From DATAJX01 sp036261915 (GTDB taxonomy: Bacteria; Pseudomonadota; Alphaproteobacteria; UBA2136; UBA6156), in assembly GCA_036261915.1 (NCBI GenBank), contig DATAJX010000002.1:208206-272205 (forward strand): DNA of 64,000 nucleotides, given 5' to 3'. Positions 27,320 through 35,876 of the stretch are shown piece after piece (position 1 is the stretch's first letter; the number at the start of each line of letters is the position of its first letter). A program made the position numbers and the translations under genes. The notes beneath the pieces are model-generated. The model searched no databases. It was not told where the DNA came from and saw only the letters and a list, made by a program, of their open reading frames with translations.

Positions 27320-28081
27320 ATGCAATCGGACACCATGAGCGCGCTGCTGTACGCCGAAAACCTGAACAAGACCTTTAAAGGCCGGGAAGGGCCGGTAATG
27401 GCCGTGCGCAACCTGAGTTTTGCCGTAAAAGCCGGTGAACTGGTGGGCCTGATGGGCCCCAACGGCGCCGGCAAAAGCACCACGTTGCGGCTGTTGAGCG
27501 GCTATATTGCCCCCGATGCCGGGCGCATTGAGGTGGCGGGTTTTGACATTGCCAAGCGTCGGGCGTTTGCCCAGCAGAAGCTGGGGTATCTGGCTGAGCA
27601 TCCGGCCCTGTTTGAGGATTTGACGGCTTATGAGTACCTGGACTTTCTGGCCCGGGCGCATGGCGTGAAGAACATCAAAAAGGCCATTGACGTAGTGGCC
27701 AAGCTGGCGCGCTGCGGCGGGTTTATTCACCGCAGTATGGGCACCCTGAGCAAGGGCATGAAGCAGCGCGTGTTTTTGGCCGGGGCGCTGGTGAACGATC
27801 CGCCTGTGCTGCTGCTGGACGAACCCACCGACGGGTTGGACCCCAACCAGAAGCATGAGCTTCGGCTGGTGCTGAAGGAACTGGCCAAGACCCGCGCGAT
27901 TGTGGTGAGCACGCATATATTGGAAGAGGCCGAAGCGATGTGCACGCGCGTGATGATCATGAGCCGCGGCCAGCTTTTGATGGACACCACGCCCGCCAAG
28001 CTGGCGGCGCATGGGCGGGGGGATATTCAGATGGCCTTTAGGTTGATGACGCAGAACCGGGGGAACGCCAACGATGAGTAA
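27320..28081 (+). CDS. ABC transporter ATP-binding protein
   Basis: A 253-residue ABC ATPase. Walker A GPNGAGKS, a Q-loop region (QQKLGYLAEHP), the signature LSKGMKQR, Walker B VLLLDEPTDGLDP and a switch histidine (VSTHILEE) are all present. The sequence resembles ATPases of ABC-2 type exporters (gliding- or Nos-type). The stop overlaps the permease start by eight bases, so the two form one transporter. The cargo cannot be inferred. An internal ATG at 27335 is an alternative start. Confidence 0.93.
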   Translation: MQSDTMSALLYAENLNKTFKGREGPVMAVRNLSFAVKAGELVGLMGPNGAGKSTTLRLLSGYIAPDAGRIEVAGFDIAKRRAFAQQKLGYLAEHPALFEDLTAYEYLDFLARAHGVKNIKKAIDVVAKLARCGGFIHRSMGTLSKGMKQRVFLAGALVNDPPVLLLDEPTDGLDPNQKHELRLVLKELAKTRAIVVSTHILEEAEAMCTRVMIMSRGQLLMDTTPAKLAAHGRGDIQMAFRLMTQNRGNANDE

Positions 28082-28769
28082 GGTGTTTAGCGGGGCGGTG
28101 TTCCGCCACGAAATGCGGTTGCTGTTTTTGAACCCGGCCACGTTGCTGTTTTTGGCGTTTGCGTGGGTGGTGGAAGGCTTCATGGCCTTTTACGCCGCCC
28201 CGCTTTTGCACATGCGCAATGCGCTGGGGCCGCTGGCTTATGTGCCGATGATTTTATGCCTGCTGCTGCCCCTGCTGACCATGGGCATGGCCGATGACGA
28301 GCGCAGCGGCAAACTGGAGCGTTTACTGACGCTGCCCATTGCGCCGGATGCCATCTGGTTCACCCGTTTTTGGGTGTATTGGCTGGTGGTTGCGCTGTTT
28401 TTGGCGGGAACATGGCCGCTGGTGACCGCTGCCGCGCTGGTGGCCCCGGTTGACTGGCTGATGTTGGCCAAAGGTTATGCCGTGGTGTGGCTGGTGGGCG
28501 GTGTTCAGCTTGCCTTTGCTTTTTGGCTGGCGGCCGAAACCGGGCAGGCGGTGGTGGCGTTTCTTTCGGGCTTTTTGCTGAACCTGACGCTGGTTTCGGC
28601 CGGCTGGTATTATTTGCGCGGGTTGCTGGCGTTCTTCCCTGCCGTGAGTTTTCCCACCGGGTTGATGGGCGACGGCTTGGCCCTGTTTGCCATGCTGGCC
28701 ATGCCGGTGTGGGCCGGGCTGTTTTATGTGATTTACCGCCGCAAACGCCGCATTCGCGCGCAAGGTTGA
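28074..28769 (+). CDS. ABC-2 type transporter permease
   Basis: A 231-residue membrane protein with about six transmembrane segments and the ABC-2 permease pattern. A first helix after FRHEMRLLFLNPATLLFL is followed by the characteristic cytoplasmic MADDERSGKLERLLTLPI segment, which contacts the ATPase, and then further helices. Similar to Nos/Gld-type permeases. It overlaps the ATPase gene, and Nfu lies 30 bases downstream on the same strand. Confidence 0.9.
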   Translation: MSKVFSGAVFRHEMRLLFLNPATLLFLAFAWVVEGFMAFYAAPLLHMRNALGPLAYVPMILCLLLPLLTMGMADDERSGKLERLLTLPIAPDAIWFTRFWVYWLVVALFLAGTWPLVTAAALVAPVDWLMLAKGYAVVWLVGGVQLAFAFWLAAETGQAVVAFLSGFLLNLTLVSAGWYYLRGLLAFFPAVSFPTGLMGDGLALFAMLAMPVWAGLFYVIYRRKRRIRAQG

Positions 28770-28799
28770 TTTATTATTTGAGGGGCGTATAGGTGGGGC

Positions 28800-29372
28800 A
28801 TGGAAGACGTGCTGACCATCCGCACCGAGCGGACCCCCAACCCCAACAGCCTGAAATATGTACTGGGCCGTGCGCTTGTGCCCGGCGGCAGCGCCAACTT
28901 CCCCACACCTGAAAGCGCCAAGGGCCGCAGCCCGTTGGCCGAAAAGATTTACACGGTGCCGGGTGTGCTGGGTGTGTTCATCGGCCCCGACTTTTTTACC
29001 TTGACGCGTGACGAAGGCGTGAACTGGAGCAGCGTGAACGAAGTGCTGGCCCCTGCGCTGGAAGCCTTTTTTGCCAGTGGCGCCCCTGTGCTGGAGGGCA
29101 AGGCCGAAGTGCGTGCGCCCATGTTCGAGCACAACGAAGCCGATGCCGGGCTGGTAGCCAAGATCGAGGAGCTTCTGGAAAGCCAGGTGCGCCCTGCCGT
29201 GAGCCAGGATGGTGGAGATATTGTGTTCCGTGGCTTTGAAAAAGGCATTGTTTACCTTGAACTGCACGGCGCCTGCAGCAGCTGCCCCAGCAGCACGGCA
29301 ACCCTGAAGGCCGGGGTGGAGAGCATGCTGAAATTGCACTTGCCGCAAGTCGTCGAAGTCCAGGCCATCTAA
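28800..29372 (+). CDS. Nfu-type iron-sulfur cluster scaffold/carrier
   Basis: A 190-residue protein with an N-terminal Nfu_N domain (RTERTPNPNSLKYV, about residues 5-90) and a C-terminal NifU-like domain (about 115-190). The cluster-binding pair CSSC is in LHGACSSCPSSTATLKAGVESML. It carries 4Fe-4S clusters to target proteins. This domain order is standard for alphaproteobacterial and mitochondrial NFU1-type proteins. It follows the ABC exporter closely but need not be related to it. A hairpin follows. Confidence 0.94.
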   Translation: MEDVLTIRTERTPNPNSLKYVLGRALVPGGSANFPTPESAKGRSPLAEKIYTVPGVLGVFIGPDFFTLTRDEGVNWSSVNEVLAPALEAFFASGAPVLEGKAEVRAPMFEHNEADAGLVAKIEELLESQVRPAVSQDGGDIVFRGFEKGIVYLELHGACSSCPSSTATLKAGVESMLKLHLPQVVEVQAI

Positions 29373-29384
29373 GCTTCTTATTAG

Positions 29385-29418
29385 ACAAACTGTGGCCGAA
29401 ATATCGGCCTATTTGTAT
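29385..29418 (+). terminator. Weak hairpin after the Nfu gene
   Basis: The arms ggccga/tcggcc with an aata loop, extended by acaaa/tttgt, form a stem 13 bases after the stop. The T-run is poor, so termination is only likely. Confidence 0.45.
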
Positions 29419-29521
29419 GTCAAATGGTGCATCGCACGGCTACTTTTTGGCAAAACCGCCGGGTTGGCGCACTATGTAAAAAACAAGTCTGGGATCAACC
29501 AGTGGGAAAAAGGAGTGCACG

Positions 29522-30049
29522 ATGCCGGGTAGCCTAGCCGACCGACTGCTGGACCTTGCCGCCGGTTGCCCTGTTGATGCCGCTGCTTACCACCGCTATT
29601 CGCTGAACATCCCCCGACTCACCGCCATGGGAAAAGCCTACCGTGCCGGGTGGCTACACAACGTGTTGCGCCGGATTACACCTTTTACCGCCTACAGCCT
29701 TGATGACTATGTGGCGATGGCCGACCTGTTTGTGACCGATGCCTTTACCGCCCAAAGCATGTTGCAGAAAATGAGCGCCGACCTGAACGCTTTTGCCACG
29801 GCGGCGGGTGTTAACCCCTGTGCGAGCGACGCCGCCGATGCGGAGCACGAAGCTTTGCGTGTGCACTGCGCGCTGTATGGCACCATTGGCAAATTGCTGG
29901 GTGAGAAATTTGACCTGACGCCGCCTGCGCCCTTTGCCTGCACCGTGCTGGGCCGCAGCCAGCAGGCCGAAATGAATTTTGTTCGCGGGTTTATTGATAC
30001 CGGTGCGCCCAGACTGCCAACCTGGCTGAACAGCGACCCGGACTATTAA
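29522..30049 (+). CDS. Hypothetical protein (175 aa)
   Basis: The ATG at 29522 has AAGGAG at the right distance. The 175-residue protein is soluble and helical, with no signal peptide. It contains aromatic-rich segments (YHRYSLNIPRLTAMGKAYRAGWL) and four cysteines, and ends PTWLNSDPDY. I do not recognise the family. It stands alone between Nfu and a cysteine-rich lipoprotein gene, with about 150 bases of upstream sequence holding the Nfu hairpin but no clear promoter. Confidence 0.68.
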   Translation: MPGSLADRLLDLAAGCPVDAAAYHRYSLNIPRLTAMGKAYRAGWLHNVLRRITPFTAYSLDDYVAMADLFVTDAFTAQSMLQKMSADLNAFATAAGVNPCASDAADAEHEALRVHCALYGTIGKLLGEKFDLTPPAPFACTVLGRSQQAEMNFVRGFIDTGAPRLPTWLNSDPDY

Positions 30050-30119
30050 TTAATAGCGGCCTTGGCGGCTTCGCTTTTAAATAATGGTTTTTTTACAGCG
30101 GGCGGGTGACACTAGGCGC

Positions 30120-30530
30120 ATGAAAAACACAAACAACCTCTGGTTTCTGGTACCGCTGGCCGCTGCGGCCGGTGTTGCTCTGGTAGCCCTTTCGGCTTGT
30201 ACGAGCCCCAAGGCCATTCAAAACGATTACACCTTTACCCCGCCCGCCGATGAGCAGGGACAGATGTGTGTTGCCAACTGCGCCACCACCCACGCCACGT
30301 GCGTGCAAACCTGCGAAACCCGCAAGTACAAGTGCAACAAGTTTGAAAGCAAGGCCGTGCGCGGCGATGTGATCGTGAAAGCCGGTGACGACCCTGCCTG
30401 CGAAGTAGTGGTGTGCGAAAATAAGTGCGCCGAAACCCTGAGCGGTTGCTATACCAGTTGCGGCGGGACAGTGACCAAGAACACCACCGTGACCAAGGTG
30501 GACCCTACCAAGCCGTTGAGCGAACAATAG
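30120..30530 (+). CDS. Cysteine-rich lipoprotein with twin CX3C motifs
   Basis: A 136-residue lipoprotein: signal peptide and lipobox (LSAC) at about residues 25-28, then ten further cysteines. They form two sets. The first is C-x3-C-x6-C-x3-C-x6-C (about residues 50-74); the second is C-x4-C-x3-C-x6-C-x3-C (about 99-120). Paired CX3C motifs usually mark disulfide-stapled helical hairpins, so two such hairpins are expected in the periplasm. The linker contains a basic and acidic mix, and the tail is Thr/Lys rich. No known family is recognised. A terminator follows. The ATG at 30120 was chosen because it opens the signal; the frame extends slightly further upstream. Confidence 0.72.
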   Translation: MKNTNNLWFLVPLAAAAGVALVALSACTSPKAIQNDYTFTPPADEQGQMCVANCATTHATCVQTCETRKYKCNKFESKAVRGDVIVKAGDDPACEVVVCENKCAETLSGCYTSCGGTVTKNTTVTKVDPTKPLSEQ

Positions 30531-30543
30531 GAAGAAAGAACAT

Positions 30544-30576
30544 AAAAAAACGGCAACCAGACAGGTTGCCGTTTTT
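30544..30576 (+). terminator. Terminator after the cysteine-rich lipoprotein gene
   Basis: The hairpin aaacggcaacc/ggttgccgttt with a T-run lies between two convergent genes and may serve both. Confidence 0.8.
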
Positions 30577-30585
30577 GTTTGTGGG

Positions 30586-30993
30586 TTACTGCCTGTCGCT
30601 GCAAAAGCCGATGGCGTTGATGTCGCACTGGCGAATGTTGTTTTGGGCATAACAGCTATCATAAGCAGCCTGTTTGGTAGGGCCGTTGCCCCAGCCCACC
30701 GCACCGCGGTTGGCGAGGGTACTGACAGTGATATAACCGCAGCCGCCGTAGCTCCAGTTACCGACAACGCGGCAATTGCGGCCGCCGTTGCGTTGGCACG
30801 AGTTGATGGCGCGGTTCTGGGCTTCGGCCGCCGACCTGCCGCCGCCGGTGCCGACCGATACATAGTTGGTATCGCCCGATTCCCAGATGCCTGCGGCGGA
30901 AGCGCCGTGGGTTTGCGCCGAGGCGGCAGAAAAAGTCGCGAACGAAACGAAGGCCGAAACAATGCATGTTGCCATTAAGCGGGAGATTTTCAT
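30586..30993 (-). CDS. DUF4189 family secreted protein
   Basis: A 135-residue protein with a signal peptide (about 1-26, ending ASAQ). The mature domain matches DUF4189: SVGTGGGRSAAEAQNRAINSC near the start, then a run of cysteines (NCRVVGNWSYGGCGYI, DSCYAQN, RQCDINAIGFC) that would form several disulfides. The pattern SxAEAQxxAxxxC is diagnostic. Function is unknown; members are exported small proteins. A good sigma-70-type promoter lies about 90 bases upstream. Confidence 0.85.
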   Translation of the reverse strand: MKISRLMATCIVSAFVSFATFSAASAQTHGASAAGIWESGDTNYVSVGTGGGRSAAEAQNRAINSCQRNGGRNCRVVGNWSYGGCGYITVSTLANRGAVGWGNGPTKQAAYDSCYAQNNIRQCDINAIGFCSDRQ

Positions 30994-31080
30994 GAGGAAA
31001 CCTCTGGTAGCCTTCCCTCACGCCGGAAGGCGGTGGTGGGAAATAACGAGGTTAGAAAACGGGATGCGTGATGGGAAAAA

Positions 31081-31109
31081 CGTATAACGAATAAGGAATT
31101 ATACGTCAA
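31081..31109 (-). promoter_or_regulatory. Sigma-70-type promoter for the DUF4189 gene
   Basis: On the minus strand, TTGACG (31109-31104) and TATACG (31086-31081) are separated by exactly 17 bases. An 8-bp inverted repeat acgtataa/ttatacgt spans the region and could be an operator. Confidence 0.55.
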
Positions 31110-31130
31110 AGGGGCCTTGCGGCCCCTTTG
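31107..31130. terminator. Hairpin next to the duplicated tRNA-Arg fragment
   Basis: A perfect 10-bp inverted repeat caaaggggcc/ggcccctttg with a ttgc loop lies 10 bases before the partial tRNA copy. The T-run is weak. Confidence 0.45.
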
Positions 31131-31140
31131 GTTATTCAAT

Positions 31141-31291
31141 CTGGCGCGCCCGAAAGGATTGCCCCAGTGTCTTTATGAAATGGGAAGAATAGGGGATGGG
31201 GCGTTCCTTTCGGAATCACAAGTGAGTTATAAAAGAAAGAGGGGCCAAACAGCCCCTCTTTCTTTTATAAACTGGCGCGCCCGAAAGGATT
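31141..31291. repeat. 20-bp direct repeat of the tRNA-Arg 3' end
   Basis: Positions 31141-31160 and 31272-31291 are identical (ctggcgcgcc-cgaaaggatt). The right copy is the 3' end of the intact tRNA-Arg; the left copy is a fragment that ends there. The copies are 131 bases apart in the same orientation, the geometry of attL/attR left by integration into a tRNA 3' end. Confidence 0.8.
31227..31270. terminator. Perfect 19-bp inverted repeat after tRNA-Arg
   Basis: The arms at 31227-31245 and 31252-31270 are exactly complementary (ttataaaagaaagaggggc and its reverse complement) around a six-base loop. It lies two bases from the CCA end of the minus-strand tRNA-Arg and has a T-rich trailing arm, so it acts as a terminator. 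Confidence 0.7.
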
Positions 31292-31349
31292 CGAACCCTT
31301 AACCTTCAGATCCGTAGTCTAACGCTCTATCCAGTTGAGCTACGGGCGC
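31273..31349 (-). tRNA. tRNA-Arg (anticodon ACG)
   Basis: A 77-nt minus-strand cloverleaf with acceptor GCGCCCG/CGGGCGC, D-stem GCTC/GAGC, anticodon stem TTAGA/TCTGA with loop CTACGGA (ACG, normally edited to ICG by TadA), T-loop TTCGAAT and encoded CCA. Confidence 0.96.
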
Positions 31350-31428
31350 GGAACGAACTTTGCAGTTCGTGGGGGCCATATGGCTTGATGGGTTTGCGCT
31401 GTCAAGGCCGAGTTGTTATAACTATTGC

Positions 31429-31977
31429 GTGAACCGCACTTATTTATTGGCCTTTGTGGCCGCCTTGCTAGGCCTTTGGGCTTATTTTGCCGCCGGTTGG
31501 CCTGCCGCGGCCTGGCTGACCGCCATTGCCTGCGTTTTGGTGATGCTGACCGACCATGACCTGCGCACCGGCCTTCTGCCTAATGAACTGACCTTGCCGT
31601 TATTGGCTTCGGGGCTGGTTTTTGCCTCGTATGCACTGGGGATTGGCTGGCAGCAAAGCCTGCTGGGGGCTGTGGCCGGTGGTGGCGTGGCCGGGCTGGT
31701 GATCGCGCTTTCGGCCTATGCCACCGGCAAGCCCGGTTGGGGCATGGGCGATTTGAAGCTTTTGGCCGCCCTAGGGGCCTGGGTGGGCGGCAGCGGCATT
31801 TTGCCGATTGTTTTGTTCTCCAGTTGTTTGGCGGTGGCCTGGCTGGGCTGGCTGCGGTTTGGCCGGGGCAGACGGGTGCGGCAGATTGCCTTTGGCCCGT
31901 TTTTGGCCATTGGCGGGTGGCTGGTGCTGCTTTACCAGCCCATATTTTGGCAGATATTGATGGAATATAGCCTGTGA
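31429..31977 (+). CDS. A24-type prepilin peptidase-like membrane protein (peptidase domain only)
   Basis: From a GTG start at 31429 the product is about 182 residues with five to six transmembrane segments. The two catalytic aspartates of A24 peptidases are visible: TDHDLRTG and GKPGWGMGDLKLLAALG (the GxGD motif). The N-terminal methyltransferase domain of full PilD is absent, as in CpaA/TadV-type enzymes. The frame is open upstream to a TTG at 31360, directly after tRNA-Arg, but the GTG gives a better start before the first helix. The stop overlaps the next start in a GTGA junction. No pilin genes are nearby, so its substrate is unknown. Confidence 0.75.
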   Translation: MNRTYLLAFVAALLGLWAYFAAGWPAAAWLTAIACVLVMLTDHDLRTGLLPNELTLPLLASGLVFASYALGIGWQQSLLGAVAGGGVAGLVIALSAYATGKPGWGMGDLKLLAALGAWVGGSGILPIVLFSSCLAVAWLGWLRFGRGRRVRQIAFGPFLAIGGWLVLLYQPIFWQILMEYSL

Positions 31978-32693
31978 GCGCCATTTTTCCGCCATTGGCC
32001 CTGACCATAGTAGAGGCCCTGAAAGGGCACGATACCCGTGCGGTTGGCGGCTGGGTAAGGGCGCTACTGCGTGGCGAAAGCATGGCCGGGGTTGAATGCG
32101 ACCTGGCCACCACCGCCACTCCCGACCAGATGGCCGAGGCTTTTACCAAAGCCCTGCTGGAATTTGGAGAGGATGGCCGCCGATGGGGCACGCTGGTGGT
32201 GCGCGATGGTGCCGAAACGATTGAAGTGACCACGCTGCGCCAGGACAGCTACAAAGCCGGCAGCCGTTACCCAGACGTGCAGTGGACCACCGATTGGAAC
32301 GTGGATGCGCCGCGCCGCGATTTTACCTTCAATGCCATTTACATGGGGGCCGACGGCACGGCGTTTGACCCCTTTAACGGCCAGAATGATTTAGCCGGGG
32401 GCATTGTGCGGTTTATTGGTGAGCCGAACGTGCGCCTCAGCGAAGACCCTTTGCGCTGGTTGCGTTTTTGGCGTTTTTGCGGCCGCTACGGGTTGGCGGG
32501 TTACACCGATGCGATGAAGGAGGTGCTGACGATTTCCGCCCCCGCGCTACGCAACTTAAGCCGCCACCGCGTTGCCCATGAGTGGGAAAAGCTTCAACAT
32601 ACGGCCCATGCGTCCGAGGTGCTGAAAATACTGCGCCTTGAGGGGTGGCAGAAACTGATCAACGAAAGGCTGGGCCATGGCTCCGAAATCTAA
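31974..32693 (+). CDS. Short CCA tRNA nucleotidyltransferase/poly(A) polymerase-like protein
   Basis: A 239-residue protein matching the catalytic head of class II CCA-adding enzymes and poly(A) polymerases: VGGWVRALLRG (the GG motif), VECDLATTATP (in place of the usual DxDLAT), RRDFTFNAIYM, FDPFNGQNDLAGGIVRFIGEP and SEDPLRWLRFWRF. Full enzymes have about 400 residues; here the protein stops soon after the neck (residue 239), lacking the body and tail. The catalytic pair is E-C-D rather than D-x-D. Whether it is active, truncated or specialised is unclear. The GTG start overlaps the prepilin-peptidase stop, and the end overlaps the sco1 start. Confidence 0.82.
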   Translation: MSAIFPPLALTIVEALKGHDTRAVGGWVRALLRGESMAGVECDLATTATPDQMAEAFTKALLEFGEDGRRWGTLVVRDGAETIEVTTLRQDSYKAGSRYPDVQWTTDWNVDAPRRDFTFNAIYMGADGTAFDPFNGQNDLAGGIVRFIGEPNVRLSEDPLRWLRFWRFCGRYGLAGYTDAMKEVLTISAPALRNLSRHRVAHEWEKLQHTAHASEVLKILRLEGWQKLINERLGHGSEI

Positions 32694-33441
32694 AAATAAA
32701 AAAACCACCAAAGCGGCTGTTAAACCCGCAGCGCAAAAAAACACCGCAACTCCACTGGCCAAGCGCGTGCGCCCGGTGGCCCATTGGCTGGAAATGCTTC
32801 CCCCGATTTTGATGGCGTTGGCCGTTGCGCTGGCGTTGGCTGCAGGTGCGGTTTACCTGCTGGTACTACGCCCGGCCATGGTAGCGCGTGAGACGGCCAA
32901 GGAAATGCCGCCCATTGGTGCCAGCTTCAGCATGATCAACGACAAAGGCCAGCCGGTGACCGAGCGTAACTTGGCCAACGGGCATGATTACCACCTGGTG
33001 TTTTTTGGCTTTACGCACTGCCCCGATATTTGCCCCACCATGCTGAACACCATTGCTGCCGCCATGCAAAAGCTGCCTGCCCAGACGCAGGATCGCGTGA
33101 AGACAGTGCTGGTGAGTGTTGACCCCCGCCGCGACACGCCTGCCCGGATGCGCGAGTATCTTGATGGCTTCGACAAGCGCTTCATTGGATGGACCGGCCC
33201 CAAGGACGAGATCGACCGCATGACCAAAGGCTACATGGCGTTTTATTCCATTAAAGAGCCCGACCACATGGAAGGCATGGACATGAGCGAGCACGAACAT
33301 GGCGATAACAGCGACATGGTTGAGATCAACCACAGCAGTGTGCTGTATCTGATGGGCCCCGACGGCAAGTATGTGACCCACATGAGCCAGGAAGACGGTG
33401 CCGACGGCATTGCCACGCGGATTGCCGAATTTGTGAAATAA
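32677..33441 (+). CDS. SCO1/SenC-type copper chaperone
   Basis: A 254-residue protein with a lysine-rich cytoplasmic N-terminus, one membrane anchor (about residues 45-70) and a periplasmic thioredoxin-like domain. The copper ligands are visible: CPDICP (CxxxC) in GFTHCPDICPTMLNTIAAAM, and a distal histidine in NHSSVLYLMGPDG. A histidine/methionine-rich insert (MEGMDMSEHEHGDNSDM) precedes the latter and may bind extra copper. SCO proteins deliver copper to the CuA centre of cytochrome c oxidase. The ATG overlaps the end of the CCA-transferase-like gene. Confidence 0.92.
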   Translation: MAPKSKNKKTTKAAVKPAAQKNTATPLAKRVRPVAHWLEMLPPILMALAVALALAAGAVYLLVLRPAMVARETAKEMPPIGASFSMINDKGQPVTERNLANGHDYHLVFFGFTHCPDICPTMLNTIAAAMQKLPAQTQDRVKTVLVSVDPRRDTPARMREYLDGFDKRFIGWTGPKDEIDRMTKGYMAFYSIKEPDHMEGMDMSEHEHGDNSDMVEINHSSVLYLMGPDGKYVTHMSQEDGADGIATRIAEFVK

Positions 33442-33460
33442 CGGCTGCTATGCTGCAAGG

Positions 33461-33486
33461 GAAGGGGGCCACACCCCCTTCTTTTT
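33461..33486 (+). terminator. Terminator after sco1
   Basis: The hairpin gaaggggg/cccccttc followed by ttttta lies 20 bases beyond the stop. Confidence 0.75.
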
Positions 33487-33546
33487 ATTTTGTGCTGTGC
33501 ACTAAAATGGTCTGGGCGAGTGGCGTTTTTAGGATTACACAACCCC

Positions 33547-35874
33547 ATGGAAAAAGAACAGTTACGCGAGGCAGCGCTTAAGTATCATGCCGATTCCCGC
33601 CCCGGTAAGATCGAGGTTGTCTCCACCAAGCCGTTAATGACCCAGAGTGACTTGAGTTTGGGTTATACACCAGGCGTAGCCGAGGTTTGCCTTGATATTC
33701 AGGAGCACCCCGAGCACGCCAATTTATATACCGCCAAGGCTAATCTGGTGGCGGTCATCACTAACGGCACTGCGGTGCTGGGGCTTGGCAACATCGGCCC
33801 GCTGGCCGGCAAGCCGGTGATGGAAGGCAAGGCTGTTCTGTTCAAAAAATTCGCCGACATTGACGTGTTCGACCTTGAGGTGGCCGAAACTGACCCCGAG
33901 AAGTTTGTTGAGACCGTGGTACGGCTGGCGCCCACCTTCGGCGGCATCAACCTTGAGGACATCAAGGCACCGGAATGTTTTTACATTGAAAACGAATTGC
34001 GCAAGCGGCTCGATATCCCCGTGCTGCATGATGACCAGCACGGCACCGCCATTATTGTGCTGGCGGCGTTCATCAACAGCCTGCGCGTAACCGGCAAAGA
34101 CAAGGCCAACGTGAAAATAGCCTGCAGCGGCGCCGGTGCCGCAGGGCTGGCCTGCATGAACCTGTTGGTTGATTACGGTGTGCCGATCGGGAACATCACG
34201 TTGGTGGATGTGAACGGGGTCATTCATAACGGCCGCGACGATCTGACCGAGCAGCACAAGCCCTTTGCGCGCGACACCAAGATGCGCATTCTGGCCGACG
34301 CGCTTGACGGCGCCGATTACTTCTTCGGCGTTTCGGCCGGCGGCATTTTAAAACCCGCGATGGTGAAGAAGATGGCCGACAAACCGGTTATTTTTGCCAT
34401 GGCCAACCCCACGCCCGAGATCATGCCCGACGTGGCGCTTGAGGCCCGGCCCGATGCCATCATCGGTACCGGCCGTTCCGACTTCCCCAACCAGATCAAC
34501 AACGTGTTGGGCTTCCCGTACCTGTTCCGTGGCGCGCTCGATTGCGGTGCCAGTACCTTTAACACCGAAATGAAAGTGGCCGCCGCCGAAGCGTTGGCTG
34601 CCCTGGCGCGGCGCGAGGTTGAGCCGAGCGTGGCACAGGCCTACCGCGGCCAGCGGTTGCGCTTTGGGCCTGAATACCTGATCCCGAAGCCGTTCGACCC
34701 GCGCCTGCTGAGCAGCATTGCGCCTGCGGTGGCCAAAGCCGCCATGGATACCGGTGTGGCCAGTCGCCCGATTGCCGATCTGCGTGCTTATGCCCAGGAT
34801 CTGCTGGGCAAGGTCGACCAGAGCTTTTCCATCATGCGTCAAATTTACATGCAGGCGCAGCCGGTGGAAGGCGAGGCGCTCAAGCGGATCGTTTACCCTG
34901 AAGGCGAAGACATTCGCATTCTGCAAACCGCGCAGGAAGTGGTTAACCTGGGTATCGGCAAGCCGGTGCTGCTGGGGCGCCCCGAGGTGGTCGAGCCTCT
35001 GATCAAAGAACTTGGCCTTACCTTTACGCTGGGTGAAGAGGTTGAGCTTATCAACCCGCAAGACGACGAACGCCTGCCCGAGTATGCCGAGGAATATTAC
35101 ACCATCCGCAGGCGCGACGGCGTGAGCCGTGCCGAAGCGCACGTGCACCTGCGCAGCCGCTGGCTGACGTGGGCTTGTTTAATGGTGCGCCGTGGCGAGG
35201 CCGATGCCGTGGTGTGCGGCGTGTCGGGCCGCTTCATGCGCTTTTTAAACGTGGCCGCGCACCTGATCAATGGCGACAAAAGCACCGAGCATATTTATGC
35301 GCTGAACGTGGTGATGGCCCCCAGCAGCGGCAGCAATGGCGGCCAACTGCTGGCCCTGTGCGATACCCACGTGCAGGCCAACCCCACCGCCGAGCAGATT
35401 GCCGAAATGACCGCCATGGCCTGTGCCGAGCTGCAGCACTTTGGGGTAACGCCCCGGGTTGCGCTGCTCAGCCACAGCAACTTCGGCAGTTCGGTGACAC
35501 CCCAAAGCCGTAAGTTGCAGGAAGCGCGGGATTTGATTGTACAGCGCCATCCGCATATTAACGTAGAAGGTGAAATGCAGGCCGACACCGCCCTTAACAT
35601 GGATGTGATGCAGCGCATCTTCCCGGCCTCGGTGCTTACCGAGCCTGCCAACACGCTTATTTTCCCCGATGTGGACAGCGGCAACATCGCCTTCAACCTG
35701 CTGCGCATGACCATGCCGGGCGCCGAGTACATCGGTCCGATACTGATGGGCATGCAAAAGCCTATTCATATTTTGTCGGTTGAAGCGCCGGTGCGCCGGG
35801 TGGTGAACATGACCGCGCTGGCTATTGTGCAGGCGCAAGCCCAGGCCATGCGCAACAAGGGCCAAAAAGCCTAG
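33547..35874 (+). CDS. maeB: NADP-dependent malic enzyme with phosphotransacetylase-like domain (MaeB type)
   Basis: A 775-residue protein starting at the ATG at 33547. Residues 1 to about 430 form the malic enzyme domain: [43 protein letters not shown], the metal site region [29 protein letters not shown] (nucleotide binding), and [16 protein letters not shown]. Residues from about 440 on match the PTA-like domain of MaeB, which is thought to be regulatory. It converts malate to pyruvate, CO2 and NADPH. It heads the maeB-mgtE pair, with only two bases between stop and next start. Confidence 0.95.
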   Translation: MEKEQLREAALKYHADSRPGKIEVVSTKPLMTQSDLSLGYTPGVAEVCLDIQEHPEHANLYTAKANLVAVITNGTAVLGLGNIGPLAGKPVMEGKAVLFKKFADIDVFDLEVAETDPEKFVETVVRLAPTFGGINLEDIKAPECFYIENELRKRLDIPVLHDDQHGTAIIVLAAFINSLRVTGKDKANVKIACSGAGAAGLACMNLLVDYGVPIGNITLVDVNGVIHNGRDDLTEQHKPFARDTKMRILADALDGADYFFGVSAGGILKPAMVKKMADKPVIFAMANPTPEIMPDVALEARPDAIIGTGRSDFPNQINNVLGFPYLFRGALDCGASTFNTEMKVAAAEALAALARREVEPSVAQAYRGQRLRFGPEYLIPKPFDPRLLSSIAPAVAKAAMDTGVASRPIADLRAYAQDLLGKVDQSFSIMRQIYMQAQPVEGEALKRIVYPEGEDIRILQTAQEVVNLGIGKPVLLGRPEVVEPLIKELGLTFTLGEEVELINPQDDERLPEYAEEYYTIRRRDGVSRAEAHVHLRSRWLTWACLMVRRGEADAVVCGVSGRFMRFLNVAAHLINGDKSTEHIYALNVVMAPSSGSNGGQLLALCDTHVQANPTAEQIAEMTAMACAELQHFGVTPRVALLSHSNFGSSVTPQSRKLQEARDLIVQRHPHINVEGEMQADTALNMDVMQRIFPASVLTEPANTLIFPDVDSGNIAFNLLRMTMPGAEYIGPILMGMQKPIHILSVEAPVRRVVNMTALAIVQAQAQAMRNKGQKA

Positions 35875-35876
35875 CC

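Noticed and set aside
33400..33600. Replication origin or terminus at the strand-bias switch
   Set aside because: No DnaA-box cluster, dif-like site or dnaA/dnaN genes are seen, and a second switch 18 kb away argues for an inversion or join instead.
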